Below are positions 1-8,712 of a DNA stretch of 64,000 nucleotides, in pieces. Numbering within the stretch: position 1 is the first letter of the stretch; each line of letters starts with the position of its first letter. The DNA is from an uncultured Lachnospiraceae bacterium (GTDB lineage: Bacteria > Bacillota > Clostridia > Lachnospirales > Lachnospiraceae): contig OMZG01000010.1 in assembly GCA_900315505.1 (NCBI GenBank), positions 1-64,000 on the forward strand, read 5' to 3'. Under the pieces are notes generated by a model. That model was not told the DNA's origin, made no database searches, and saw nothing but the letters and a program-made list of their open reading frames with translations. A program made the position numbers and the translations under genes.

Positions 1-162
1 AGTCTTGATCCATATCCAATATTAAAAGGCTGTAAAAATACAGCTTGTTTACTATGCCCTTTTTTAGTTTTCCTTAAGCGCTACTTTGTTTCAAACTTTC
101 ATCTCCTTATACATTTTGTAAACCTCGTAATTTTTTTGTAAAGATTTACTCCCTTTTATATT

Positions 163-191
163 ACTATAACTTATAAAAAAAACAATGTCAA
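163..191 (-). promoter_or_regulatory. Sigma-A-type promoter for a gene left of the window
   Basis: Read on the minus strand: TTGACA (191-186), a 17-base spacer and TATAGT (168-163). This is close to consensus and points out of the window, so its gene is not visible. Confidence 0.6.
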
Positions 192-234
192 CCTCTTTTC
201 GGATATATTTTAATACAATTTTTTATTTATTAAA

Positions 235-300
235 GATGAAAAAGGGGACGGGTCCCTTTTTCATCTTTCCATCATTGAAAAATGGGCCTGTCCCGAATAT
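235..300. repeat. Palindromic repeat, GATGAAAAAGGGAC family, probable terminator
   Basis: The arms GATGAAAAAGGG and CCCTTTTTCATC (235-265) form a near-perfect hairpin. A third related arm (about 278-298, minus strand GGGACAGGCCCATTTTTCA) can pair with the same middle arm as an alternative. The same three-arm layout occurs at 57702-57757. Its position just past the stop of the DUF1667 gene, with runs of T on either strand, suggests it ends transcription of that operon. Confidence 0.6.
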
Positions 301-325
301 TTTCTTATATCAGATACCGCTGATC

Positions 326-682
326 TCAGTCGTTGCGGGTTGCTATGATGTCAACTCCTGTGTCACAGACATTCTTCACGATCACGTCTCCGATATGCAC
401 CGGCGACTTGACCCTCACGTCCTTCAGTGAATTTACTATGTCGAAGATCTTTCCCTTAGGAATGTCTGATGCTGTCTTGACCGAAACAACTGCATCCTTT
501 CCGCCTTCCACTGCAACGGTACTTGTCACTATCCTGGTCGGGTTCGTGACTTCTTTTCTGCCATAGATGTCTCCGCGCTTGCAGGTATTTCCTGTGACAG
601 AGACTACTTCTCCATTATCAATTGTGACTGTAAGGGCGCATCCCATCGGGCAGCCGATACAGGTAAGATGTCTTTCTTCCAT
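326..682 (-). CDS. DUF1667 protein, third gene of the glycerol-3-phosphate dehydrogenase operon
   Basis: A 118-residue protein with an N-terminal CIGCPMGC cysteine motif, typical of the DUF1667 family, which accompanies anaerobic glycerol-3-phosphate dehydrogenases in Firmicutes. The cysteines (plus another in the middle, NTCKRG) could bind a metal or iron-sulfur cluster; this is inference. An ATG at 688 overlaps the stop of the upstream gene, but AGGAGG sits only one base before it and seven bases before the ATG at 682, so 682 is preferred. Its partners are the two FAD enzymes directly upstream. Confidence 0.8.
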   Translation of the reverse strand: MEERHLTCIGCPMGCALTVTIDNGEVVSVTGNTCKRGDIYGRKEVTNPTRIVTSTVAVEGGKDAVVSVKTASDIPKGKIFDIVNSLKDVRVKSPVHIGDVIVKNVCDTGVDIIATRND

Positions 683-684
683 GG

Positions 685-1935
685 TCATGCCTCCTCTATC
701 CCAATCTCTACTTTATCAGCGCTTGCCAGATCTGCTTTCTTCAGCACTACCTGCTCCATCTCTCCAGGAGCCATGATCTGCTTCTTCCTGCGGATCAGTT
801 CCCTGCCACCGGCCTTTACTACCACTGACGCATTCTTGTAAACATTTGCCACGCGGAATCTGACTGTCAGTGTATCCTCCATTGCTTCCGGTCTTATCAT
901 CTGAGGCACTGTATAACGGACCTTTCCATCGCAGATCACGTCTATGGTCAGCTCCGACTGCTCGCCGTTCTGGATAAATGCTGCCGCATAATGTCCGGCG
1001 TTCTTTGCTTCCATTGATACGAAGTCCACGAGATCATGTACATGAAGCACATTGCCGCAGGCAAATACTCCCGGCACATTTGTCTCAAGAGCATCGTTTA
1101 CGACCGGTCCGTTTGTGACTCTTGAGAGCTCTACCCCGCACTCCTTCGACAGTTCATTCTCAGGGAGAAGTCCGCATGACAGAAGGAGTGTATCGCACTC
1201 GTATCTCTCTTCAGTTCCCGGAATCGGCTTTCTGTCCGGTCCGACCTCTGCTATTGTCACGGCCTCGACTCTCTTTTTTCCTTCGATATTTACGACTGTA
1301 TGTGAGAGCTTGAGCGGTATTCCGAAATCATCGAGGCACTGGACTATATTTCTCTTGAGTCCGCCTGAATACGGCATCAGCTCGGCTACTACCTCTACCT
1401 TTGCGCCTTCGAGTGTCATTCGGCGTGCCATGATGAGTCCGATATCGCCGGATCCGAGGATGACTACCTTCTTGCCAGGCATCTCGCCTTCCATATTTAC
1501 AAGTCTCTGGGCACATCCTGCTGTATAGATGCCGGCAGGTCTGTAGCCAGGGATATTTAATGCTCCACGGCTTCTCTCACGGCATCCCATTGCAAGAACT
1601 ACAGCCTTTGCCTGAATCTGGAATAATCCGTCATGAGAATTCATGGCTGTGACAACTCTGTCATGGCTTATATCCATGACCATCGTGTTCAGCCTGTATT
1701 CGATTTTTTCATCTAAGAGCTGTGATATAAATCTGCCTGCATATTCAGGGCCTGTCAGCTCCTCATTGAATGTATGGAGTCCGAACCCATTGTGGATACA
1801 CTGGTTCAGGATTCCTCCGAGTCTGTCATCACGCTCAAGAACGAGGATTGACTGTACTCCATCTTTTCTTGCAGAGATTGCAGCTGCAAGTCCTGCCGGT
1901 CCGCCGCCGACAATTACGAGATCATAATTTTCCAT
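685..1935 (-). CDS. FAD/NAD(P)-dependent oxidoreductase of the glp operon
   Basis: A 416-residue flavoprotein. The FAD-binding GGGPAG motif is at about residues 9-14, and a second Rossmann motif (GSGDIG) in the middle would bind NAD(P)H. Family members sit between GlpA-like dehydrogenase and DUF1667 and probably pass electrons from glycerol-3-phosphate oxidation to another carrier. The ATG at 1935 is chosen because GGGAGG precedes it at good spacing and the Rossmann fold begins right after it; the longer open frame upstream overlaps the preceding gene. The gap to that gene is 13 bases. Confidence 0.85.
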   Translation of the reverse strand: MENYDLVIVGGGPAGLAAAISARKDGVQSILVLERDDRLGGILNQCIHNGFGLHTFNEELTGPEYAGRFISQLLDEKIEYRLNTMVMDISHDRVVTAMNSHDGLFQIQAKAVVLAMGCRERSRGALNIPGYRPAGIYTAGCAQRLVNMEGEMPGKKVVILGSGDIGLIMARRMTLEGAKVEVVAELMPYSGGLKRNIVQCLDDFGIPLKLSHTVVNIEGKKRVEAVTIAEVGPDRKPIPGTEERYECDTLLLSCGLLPENELSKECGVELSRVTNGPVVNDALETNVPGVFACGNVLHVHDLVDFVSMEAKNAGHYAAAFIQNGEQSELTIDVICDGKVRYTVPQMIRPEAMEDTLTVRFRVANVYKNASVVVKAGGRELIRRKKQIMAPGEMEQVVLKKADLASADKVEIGIEEA

Positions 1936-1948
1936 TGCACTGCCTCCC

Positions 1949-3376
1949 TTACTTTGTCTTTCCATATACCAGTACACTGTCTCCGCCGGACTTCGTGACC
2001 CCTTCCGGTGTGAGGTGTGCATACTTTTCCAGTAAATCCATCTGACGAGGTGTGCAGAATCCTGCCTGGCAGCGTCCCATTCCGGCTCTTGTACGTCTCT
2101 TGATTCCATCAAGAGTCTTCGCGCCGAGAGTTCTCGTGATCGCATCGATTATCTCACCTGCCGTAACTGATTCGCAGCGGCAGATGATCTGACCATATGC
2201 CGGATTCTTCTTTATTAGTTCATTTCTTTCTTCGAATGACAGTTTCTTCGGATCGAGGATTCCTTTTCTAGTACCGTTAAATAACGGATTCTCGTCCAGT
2301 CCGAGCCAAGCGGCTACCATCTGGCCTAAATCCTTACCAATAGCCGGTGCGCTTGAAAGCCCCGGTGACTCAATGCCTGCTGCATCGAAAAATCCCTTAC
2401 AGTCGTCACACTCACCGATGATGAAATCTCCTCCATCCTCGTGTGCACGAAGTCCTGCAAATGATGTAATTACGCTTCTGTACGGAATATTTTTTACAGA
2501 GAGAGCACTCATCTTCTCGACCTGAGACAGGCCGTCGGCAGTTGTGTTCGTGCCTTCCTTGTCATCGATATCTGTAGCGGTAGGTCCGACGAGGAGATTC
2601 CCGTGAACAGTTGGTGACACGAGAATTCCCTTTCCGAGCTTCGATGGAAGCTGGAAGATGGTATGTCTCACATGGTTTCCTGCTGACTTGTCGAAGAGCT
2701 CGTACTCACCTTTTCTGGCGGTGATGTGAAGCTTTTTCTCTGAAACCATATTGTGGAGCACATCTGCATAGACGCCTGCTGCATTCACTACAGCCCTTGT
2801 CTCATAAGTGTCCGTATCTGTCTTTATGGAAAAATGGTCACCGACTTTCTCGATCGATGTAACCCTTGAATTGAAGGCGAATTCCACGCCATTATCTGCT
2901 GCATTCTCTGCAAAAGCGATATTCATCCCGAAAGGGCAGACTATTGCTGCTGTCGGAGCGTACAGAGCACATTCGATATCATCTGCAATATTCGGCTCCA
3001 TCTCTACGATCTCATCGCGCTCTATGATACGCAGATCCCTGACTCCGTTCTTCTTCCCCTGTTCAAGCAGTCTCTCAAGCTCTGATCTGTCCTGATCCTT
3101 GCGGCATACTACGAGAGAGCCAATCCTGCTGTATGGAAAATCCAGCTCCTTCGACAGAGCCTCCATCATCTCAGAACCATCTACATTATACTTTGCCTTC
3201 TTCGATCCTGGCACTGCATCATAGCCCGCATGCACTATTGCACTGTTGGCCTTGGTCGTACCGGAACAGACATCTGCTTCTGCCTCTAATACCAGGAATT
3301 TCCCTTTGAACCTCGAAAGTTCCCTGGCTGTGGCTGAGCCTGTTGCACCGGCTCCAATGATCACCACATCATACAT
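1949..3376 (-). CDS. glpA: Anaerobic glycerol-3-phosphate dehydrogenase, GlpA-like
   Basis: A 475-residue FAD enzyme that would oxidise sn-glycerol-3-phosphate to dihydroxyacetone phosphate. It begins with the FAD motif GAGATGSATARE and has the DAO fold (NSAIVHAGYD, then the AGLRAHEDGGDFIIGE region). The C-terminal extension carries CRCESVTAGEI and CQAGFC, a BFD-like [2Fe-2S] domain typical of GlpA-type rather than GlpD-type enzymes. It is the first gene of a three-gene operon with its own promoter (3442-3469). No glpK or glpF lies nearby within the window. Confidence 0.88.
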   Translation of the reverse strand: MYDVVIIGAGATGSATARELSRFKGKFLVLEAEADVCSGTTKANSAIVHAGYDAVPGSKKAKYNVDGSEMMEALSKELDFPYSRIGSLVVCRKDQDRSELERLLEQGKKNGVRDLRIIERDEIVEMEPNIADDIECALYAPTAAIVCPFGMNIAFAENAADNGVEFAFNSRVTSIEKVGDHFSIKTDTDTYETRAVVNAAGVYADVLHNMVSEKKLHITARKGEYELFDKSAGNHVRHTIFQLPSKLGKGILVSPTVHGNLLVGPTATDIDDKEGTNTTADGLSQVEKMSALSVKNIPYRSVITSFAGLRAHEDGGDFIIGECDDCKGFFDAAGIESPGLSSAPAIGKDLGQMVAAWLGLDENPLFNGTRKGILDPKKLSFEERNELIKKNPAYGQIICRCESVTAGEIIDAITRTLGAKTLDGIKRRTRAGMGRCQAGFCTPRQMDLLEKYAHLTPEGVTKSGGDSVLVYGKTK

Positions 3377-3441
3377 ATGACTTTCCTCCTAAAAAATATT
3401 TCCAAGCCCTCACGAAACTACTCTATTAGTTTCCAGTTTCC

Positions 3442-3469
3442 ATTATAGCACGCTACTACCAGATGTCAA
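3442..3469 (-). promoter_or_regulatory. Promoter of the glpA operon
   Basis: On the minus strand, TTGACA (469-464 of this kilobase) and a perfect TATAAT (447-442) are separated by 16 bases. The -10 box ends about 65 bases before the glpA ATG. Confidence 0.75.
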
Positions 3470-3482
3470 AAACATTTTTTGC

Positions 3483-3513
3483 AAAAAAACAGAGCCGTTT
3501 TTCAATGGCTCTG
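3483..3513 (-). terminator. Intrinsic terminator after trpA
   Basis: On the minus strand, stem CAGAGCC/GGCTCTG with a 10-base loop is followed by a run of T. It lies 25 bases past the trpA stop and closes the trp operon. Confidence 0.85.
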
Positions 3514-3538
3514 AATCTGAGTTATTTTCAGAATTTTT

Positions 3539-4321
3539 TCAGACTGCGTGCACTGCGTCTGCCATTTCCTTTACGAATTTCTTCACCTCAGGAACACAGT
3601 CTTTTCCATACTTTGCGCAGATCCTGACTATGGCTGAGCCTACGATCGCTCCGTCTGACTTAGATGCCATATCTGCTGCCGTCTGAGGATTCGAGATTCC
3701 GAATCCGACTGCACATGGGATATCCTTTGCTTCTTTTACGAGCCCCACCATGGCTCCGATATCTGTCGTGATCTTTGTCCTGGTACCTGTGACTCCGAGC
3801 GATGATACACAATAGACAAATCCGTCGGCTTCCTTTGCTATCATGCGGATCCTGTCATGTGATGTCGGTGCGATAAGAGAAATAAGGTCGATTCCGTACT
3901 TTTTACATACGCTTGAGAACTCTTCTTTTTCTTCATATGGTACATCCGGAAGGATGAGTCCCTGCATTCCGATTCCGGCCGCTGTCTTTATGAATTTCTC
4001 TGTCCCATAATGGAAGACTACATTCGCATATGTCATGAAAACCATTGGGATATCACAGTTCTTGCGGATCTTTTTTACCATTTCAAAAATCTTGTCGGTT
4101 GTGACTCCGCCTGAAAGTGCCCTGATATTGGCCTCCTGGATCACCGGTCCCTCTGCCGTCGGATCTGAAAAAGGGATTCCAAGCTCGATCAGGTCTGCCC
4201 CGGCCTCTGCCATTGCATATACGAGCTGCTCTGTGACTTCAAGCGACGGATCGCCGCTTGTGATGAAAGGTATGAAGGCCTTTCCGTTCTTATTTTTAAA
4301 TGCATCTGCTACGCTTGCCAT
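3539..4321 (-). CDS. trpA: Tryptophan synthase alpha subunit
   Basis: A 260-residue TIM-barrel enzyme that cleaves indole-3-glycerol phosphate to indole and glyceraldehyde-3-phosphate, passing indole to TrpB. It shows the family signature LIELGIPFSDPTAEGPVIQ with the catalytic Glu, plus the Asp in GLILPDVPYEE, and the phosphate-binding GFGIS and GSAIV segments near the C-terminus. It is the last gene of the trpEGDCFBA operon, 14 bases after trpB, and is followed by an intrinsic terminator. Confidence 0.97.
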   Translation of the reverse strand: MASVADAFKNKNGKAFIPFITSGDPSLEVTEQLVYAMAEAGADLIELGIPFSDPTAEGPVIQEANIRALSGGVTTDKIFEMVKKIRKNCDIPMVFMTYANVVFHYGTEKFIKTAAGIGMQGLILPDVPYEEKEEFSSVCKKYGIDLISLIAPTSHDRIRMIAKEADGFVYCVSSLGVTGTRTKITTDIGAMVGLVKEAKDIPCAVGFGISNPQTAADMASKSDGAIVGSAIVRICAKYGKDCVPEVKKFVKEMADAVHAV

Positions 4322-4335
4322 TCTATACCTCCGTA

Positions 4336-5526
4336 TTAGTCATAAATCTCTTCGCCACGATATCTTGCGATTGCTGCTACATCTTTGTCACCACGGCCCG
4401 AAACTGTCACCACGATGATCTGGTCCTTGCTCATCTTCGGTGCAAGCTTCATGGCATATGCTACTGCATGAGCACTCTCGATTGCCGGAATGATTCCCTC
4501 AGTTCTCGACAGATACTCGAACGCATCTACAGCCTCATCATCCGTGATCGGTACGTATTCAGCTCTGCCGATATCATGCAGGTATGCGTGCTCAGGTCCG
4601 ACACCCGGATAGTCGAGTCCGGCTGAGATCGAATATACAGGTGCGATCTGTCCGTACTTATCCTGACAGAAATATGACTTCATTCCATGGAAAATTCCAA
4701 GACTTCCGGTATTAACTGTGGCTGCAGTTTCGTTGGTATCTATGCCTCTGCCTGCTGCTTCACAGCCTATGAGTTTTACCGATTTGTCATTTATAAAGTG
4801 GTAAAAAGAACCAATTGCATTGGATCCACCGCCTACACAGGCTATTACTGCATCAGGGAGTTTTCCTTCTTTTTCCATGAGCTGCTGCTTGATCTCACGT
4901 GAGATGACAGACTGGAAATCTCTTACTATTGTTGGGAATGGATGAGGTCCCATGCAGCTGCCAAGCACATAATGTGTATCTTCAATTCTATTTGTCCACT
5001 CACGCATTGTCTCCGATACTGCATCTTTCAGTGTTGCTGTACCACTTGTTACAGGGTGTACCTTTGCTCCGAGCAGCTTCATACGATATACATTTAATGC
5101 CTGACGCTCAGTATCCATTTTTCCCATGTAGATCTCACACTCGAGTCCCATATATGCTGCGACTGTAGCTGTTGCGACTCCGTGCTGTCCGGCTCCAGTC
5201 TCGGCGATGACTCTGGTCTTGCCCATTTTTTTAGCCAGAAGGCACTGACCAAGAGCATTGTTGATCTTGTGGGCGCCTGTGTGGTTTAAGTCCTCACGCT
5301 TCAGATAGATCTTCGCGCCGCCCAGGTCCTTTGTCATATTCTCTGCATAGTACAGAAGCGATGGACGGTTGGCGTAATTGTTCAGCAGGTCTGTAAACTC
5401 TGCGTTGAACTCCGGATCATCCTTATAGTGATTGTACGCTTCTTCAAGTTCTATTACGGCATTCATCAGTGTCTCTGGTATGTACTGACCGCCATGTATT
5501 CCGAATCTTCCTTTACTATTGCTCAT
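4336..5526 (-). CDS. trpB: Tryptophan synthase beta subunit
   Basis: A 396-residue PLP enzyme that joins indole and serine to make tryptophan. The PLP lysine motif HTGAHKINN is at about residues 83-91, and the phosphate-binding glycine loop is [10 protein letters not shown]. Length matches the TrpB1 type that pairs with TrpA. The start overlaps the trpF stop by four bases, so the two are probably translationally coupled. Confidence 0.97.
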   Translation of the reverse strand: MSNSKGRFGIHGGQYIPETLMNAVIELEEAYNHYKDDPEFNAEFTDLLNNYANRPSLLYYAENMTKDLGGAKIYLKREDLNHTGAHKINNALGQCLLAKKMGKTRVIAETGAGQHGVATATVAAYMGLECEIYMGKMDTERQALNVYRMKLLGAKVHPVTSGTATLKDAVSETMREWTNRIEDTHYVLGSCMGPHPFPTIVRDFQSVISREIKQQLMEKEGKLPDAVIACVGGGSNAIGSFYHFINDKSVKLIGCEAAGRGIDTNETAATVNTGSLGIFHGMKSYFCQDKYGQIAPVYSISAGLDYPGVGPEHAYLHDIGRAEYVPITDDEAVDAFEYLSRTEGIIPAIESAHAVAYAMKLAPKMSKDQIIVVTVSGRGDKDVAAIARYRGEEIYD

Positions 5527-6161
5527 TTTATCCTCCGATTTAACAAATGAATTTGCAATCTTCCCCTTACTATAGAAACTACCTCTTTCACCTTCTCCTC
5601 GTCCTTAACTCCATTGGTTTCTACTCCGCTTGAGATATCAACGCCCCACGGATGGACGGTATCTATTGCCTGCTGCAGATTATCCACAGTCAGTCCACCG
5701 GCCAGGAACCATGGTCTGTCAATTTTTTCTGTGATAAGGCTCCAGTCAAATGTCTCGCCGCCACCTTTTCCCTGGTCTAATAAAAGGTAGTCAGCCGGCG
5801 ATTCAAGTGCTCTTTCGATATCTTCTGAAGTCTTTACTTCAAAGGCCTTGATGACTTTCTTACCTGTAGATTGCTGAACTTCATTTATATATTCCGGTGA
5901 CTCTTTCCCATGAAGCTGGGCGAAATCTATCGTTCCATCTGTCAGCAGATTAATTACTTTCTGTACTGGTTGATCTACAAATACACCAACTGCAGGTATC
6001 CCGTGATCCAGATTTTGTCTGAGATTTTTTACCTCTTGTCCTGATATGCTTCGGTGACTCTTTGGAAAATCAATGATAAATCCAGCAAAATCAGGCTTAT
6101 ATCTGTTAGCTATCAAGATATCCTGGGGTCGCCTCAGGCCACATATTTTGATTTCTGGCAT
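5523..6161 (-). CDS. trpF: Phosphoribosylanthranilate isomerase
   Basis: A 212-residue TIM-barrel enzyme for the Amadori rearrangement of phosphoribosylanthranilate. The N-terminal [10 protein letters not shown] motif contains the catalytic Cys, and the acid residue lies in [18 protein letters not shown] and GVDISSGVE form the phosphate site. GGAG lies upstream of the ATG at 6161. It is a separate gene here rather than fused to trpC. Confidence 0.95.
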   Translation of the reverse strand: MPEIKICGLRRPQDILIANRYKPDFAGFIIDFPKSHRSISGQEVKNLRQNLDHGIPAVGVFVDQPVQKVINLLTDGTIDFAQLHGKESPEYINEVQQSTGKKVIKAFEVKTSEDIERALESPADYLLLDQGKGGGETFDWSLITEKIDRPWFLAGGLTVDNLQQAIDTVHPWGVDISSGVETNGVKDEEKVKEVVSIVRGRLQIHLLNRRIK

Positions 6162-6194
6162 TTGTCTCTCCTATTCAGTTGTAAGTTCGAACGT

Positions 6195-6977
6195 TTAACT
6201 CGCCAACTCCTTCAGCCTGGCTTTCTTATCGCAAGCTCTCATCAGTGTCTCGCCTATCAGCACTGCATCTGCGCCCATTTCACGCAGCTTCTGCACATCG
6301 TCTGAAGTCTTTATCCCGCTTTCTGAGACAAATACTGTGTCATCTGGAATCAGGTCGATGAGCCTCTTAGTATTATCTGTATCGACTGTGAAGTCCTTCA
6401 GATTGCGGTTATTGACTCCGATAATTTTTGCCCCGCAGTCGATTGCTGTACGGATTTCTTCTGCATTATGTGCTTCCACAAGCGCATTCATCCCCAGTTC
6501 TTCTGCACGTGCCTTGTACTTCCTGATCTCATCCGGTGTGAGGATCGCACAGATCAGAAGCACCGCCGATGCACCGAAGACCCTGGCCTGATCCACCATA
6601 TATTCGTCTATGGTAAAATCCTTTCGCAGAACAGGAATACTGACTGCTGCCGTAATTTCCTTCAGATATTCATCACTGCCCAGAAACCAGTGAGGCTCGG
6701 TGAGACAGGAGATGGCCGAAGCCCCACCAGCCTCATATTCCTTCGCTATCTGAAGGTATGGAAAATCAGGAGCGATCAGACCCTTTGATGGAGACGCCTT
6801 TTTTACCTCACAGATAAATGATATGCCCGGCTTCTTCAGTGCCTCAAGGAAAGAGGGAACTGTTCCTTCTGATGCAGCCTTATCAGCCATTTCATGCATC
6901 TGCCTGGGGGAAATCTTTTTCTTCTGTCCGGCTATTCTTTCTCTGGTCTTTGCTGCTATTTCATCTAATATATTCAT
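6195..6977 (-). CDS. trpC: Indole-3-glycerol phosphate synthase
   Basis: About 261 residues. It closes the indole ring from carboxyphenylaminodeoxyribulose phosphate. Seen: the FICEVKKASPSKG signature, LRKDFTID with the catalytic Lys, VEAHN, GVNNRNLKDF and VSESGI. Two in-frame ATGs (6989 and 6977) are possible and neither has a clear ribosome site. The inner one matches the usual MNILDEI family start. A heptamer-repeat spacer (6990-7062) separates it from trpD. Confidence 0.94.
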   Translation of the reverse strand: MNILDEIAAKTRERIAGQKKKISPRQMHEMADKAASEGTVPSFLEALKKPGISFICEVKKASPSKGLIAPDFPYLQIAKEYEAGGASAISCLTEPHWFLGSDEYLKEITAAVSIPVLRKDFTIDEYMVDQARVFGASAVLLICAILTPDEIRKYKARAEELGMNALVEAHNAEEIRTAIDCGAKIIGVNNRNLKDFTVDTDNTKRLIDLIPDDTVFVSESGIKTSDDVQKLREMGADAVLIGETLMRACDKKARLKELAS

Positions 6978-6989
6978 GGTTGTAATCAT

Positions 6990-7062
6990 TAGTTCTGAGT
7001 TATGAGTTCTTAGCTTTGAGTCAGCTAACTCTGAACTTATAACTACGAACTTCTAACTATTA
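6990..7062. repeat. Heptamer-tandem palindromic spacer, trpD-trpC
   Basis: Tandem seven-base units of the AGTTCTG/AGTTATG type are followed by inverted units (AACTCTG, AACTTAT, AACTACG), so the spacer is a long degenerate palindrome with seven-base periodicity. The same pattern occurs at 8090-8145 and 18408-18469, and a simpler one at 14802-14850. Confidence 0.75.
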
Positions 7063-8070
7063 CTTATTCGTTTCCTCAATAAACTGCTGCAGCTTCTCTG
7101 CTGACTTGCCATTGTCGATGAGCTCTTCTGCCATCTTCACGCCTTCGTTCATATCCTTTGCCTTGCCTGCGATGTAGATTGCAGCTCCGGCGTTTAGGCA
7201 GACAGCCTGGCGCTTTGGTCCTTTGTCTTTTCCTTCGAGGATATCTCTTGTGATCCGGGCATTCTCCTGTGGAGTTCCGCCGCGAAGCTCTGACTTGTCG
7301 CAGGTCTTGTATCCGAAGTCTTCAGGCCTGATCTGGTATACGCCCTTCCTGTCGCCATTGATCTCGCAGATTGCTGTTGGTGAGCTCATAGAGATCTCAT
7401 CGAGACTGTCTAGTCCGTAGACAACCATTCCACGCTTTACACCGAGATTCTCAAGAACCCTTGCAAGTGGCTCTACAAGGGACTCTTCATAGACTCCCAT
7501 TACCTCGTATGCTGCTCCGGCCGGAGAGGTAAGAGGCCCAAGGATATTGAAGATTGTACGGATCCCAAGCTCTTTCCTAACTGGTCCTACGAATCTCATT
7601 GCTGAATGATATTTCTGAGCGAAAAGAAAACAGATATTGATCTTCTTCAGGATTTCAAGGTTTCTTGCCGGGTCGATATCGATCTTTACTCCAAGAGCCT
7701 CGAGACAGTCGGCTGCACCTGACTTCGATGAAGCAGCCCTGTTACCATGTTTTGCTACAGGAATGCCTGCTGCTGCGATGATGATAGAGGCTGTGGTAGA
7801 AATATTAAATGAATTTGAACCATCTCCACCTGTTCCTACAATCTCAAGCACATCCATATCATTCAGGAGCTTCGTGCCTGCTGCCCTCATTCCTTCAGCC
7901 GATGCCGTGATCTCGTCAATTGTCTCACCCTTCATCGACATTGCGGTGAGATAGGCGGCCTCCTGCACCTGGCTGGCATTTCCGCTCATGATCTCGTCCA
8001 TTACCTGTCTGGCCTCATCATAGGTCAGATCCTGCTTCTTTACAACTTTCTTGATAGCTTCTGCAATCAT
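7060..8070 (-). CDS. trpD: Anthranilate phosphoribosyltransferase
   Basis: A 336-residue enzyme that joins anthranilate and PRPP. It has the PRPP motif [30 protein letters not shown] for substrate binding, and [24 protein letters not shown] lies at good distance before the ATG at 8070. It is not fused to trpG, which is a separate gene 69 bases upstream. Confidence 0.96.
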   Translation of the reverse strand: MIAEAIKKVVKKQDLTYDEARQVMDEIMSGNASQVQEAAYLTAMSMKGETIDEITASAEGMRAAGTKLLNDMDVLEIVGTGGDGSNSFNISTTASIIIAAAGIPVAKHGNRAASSKSGAADCLEALGVKIDIDPARNLEILKKINICFLFAQKYHSAMRFVGPVRKELGIRTIFNILGPLTSPAGAAYEVMGVYEESLVEPLARVLENLGVKRGMVVYGLDSLDEISMSSPTAICEINGDRKGVYQIRPEDFGYKTCDKSELRGGTPQENARITRDILEGKDKGPKRQAVCLNAGAAIYIAGKAKDMNEGVKMAEELIDNGKSAEKLQQFIEETNK

Positions 8071-8089
8071 GTTTTGCCTCCTTGCCTGA

Positions 8090-8145
8090 GTTCTTAGTTC
8101 CTGGTTCTAAGTTATTAGTAATAACTTCCAACTCTGAACTTACAC
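8090..8145. repeat. Heptamer-tandem palindromic spacer, trpG-trpD
   Basis: Units AGTTCTT, AGTTCCT and GGTTCTA are followed by an inverted set (AATAACTT, AACTCTG, AACTTAC). It is the same repeat type as at 6990-7062 and fills the gap between trpG and trpD. Confidence 0.7.
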
Positions 8146-8712
8146 TTTAAAAAAATTCTCCATTATCTCTCGTCCTACATCCGTCATTACCGATTCCGGA
8201 TGGAACTGTACCCCGAATATCGGGTACTCTTTATGCTCAACTGCCATTATCTCTTCACGCTCATCATCTGAAACTGCCGTTATCTTAAGGCAATCTGGAA
8301 GTGAGTCTTTATCTGCTTCCAGTGAATGATATCTGGCTGCTTCAAAAACCTCCGGAAGTCCGTTCAGCAGTGTGCTCGCGCCGACTCGCTTAATAGGCTT
8401 TTTCTTGCCATGCATGAGTTCCCTGGCATAGGTTATTTTTCCACCAAAAGCCTCTACAATTGCCTGATGCCCGAGACAAACACCCATTATAGGAATTTTC
8501 CCAGCGAAGTCCTTTATCAGATCAATACAGATTCCAGCGTCTTCAGGTCTCTTAGGTCCAGGTGACAGAAGCAGGTAATCTGGATTAAGCTTTTCCACTT
8601 CTTCCACAGTCATATCATCGTTTCGTATCACCTGAATGTCCGGATTCACCGAACCGGCCAGATGATAGAGGTTGTAGGTGAAACTGTCGTAGTTATCAAC
8701 AAGAAGTACCAT
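8140..8712 (-). CDS. trpG: Anthranilate synthase, glutamine amidotransferase subunit
   Basis: A 190-residue class I glutaminase that supplies ammonia to TrpE. The nucleophile Cys is in GVCLGHQAI, and the His/Glu pair of the triad is in FGVQFHPESV; LLLSPGPKRPEDAG is the usual oxyanion loop. GGAGG lies in the short junction with trpE, whose stop is next to this ATG. The same fold can serve folate synthesis (PabA), but the operon context argues for tryptophan. Confidence 0.94.
   Translation of the reverse strand: MVLLVDNYDSFTYNLYHLAGSVNPDIQVIRNDDMTVEEVEKLNPDYLLLSPGPKRPEDAGICIDLIKDFAGKIPIMGVCLGHQAIVEAFGGKITYARELMHGKKKPIKRVGASTLLNGLPEVFEAARYHSLEADKDSLPDCLKITAVSDDEREEIMAVEHKEYPIFGVQFHPESVMTDVGREIMENFFKV

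Larger units (their letters stand above)
1..325. other. Gene-free left edge with a promoter and hairpins
   Basis: No convincing coding region is seen here. The stretch is very AT-rich. It contains a small hairpin (stem GCTGTA/TACAGC, 29-44), a good minus-strand promoter (163-191) that would serve a gene beyond the left edge, and a palindromic repeat (235-300) that follows the glycerol-3-phosphate dehydrogenase operon. A minus-strand AAGGAG at about 107-112 is followed only by very short frames, so the start of the left-hand gene cannot be placed. Confidence 0.6.
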
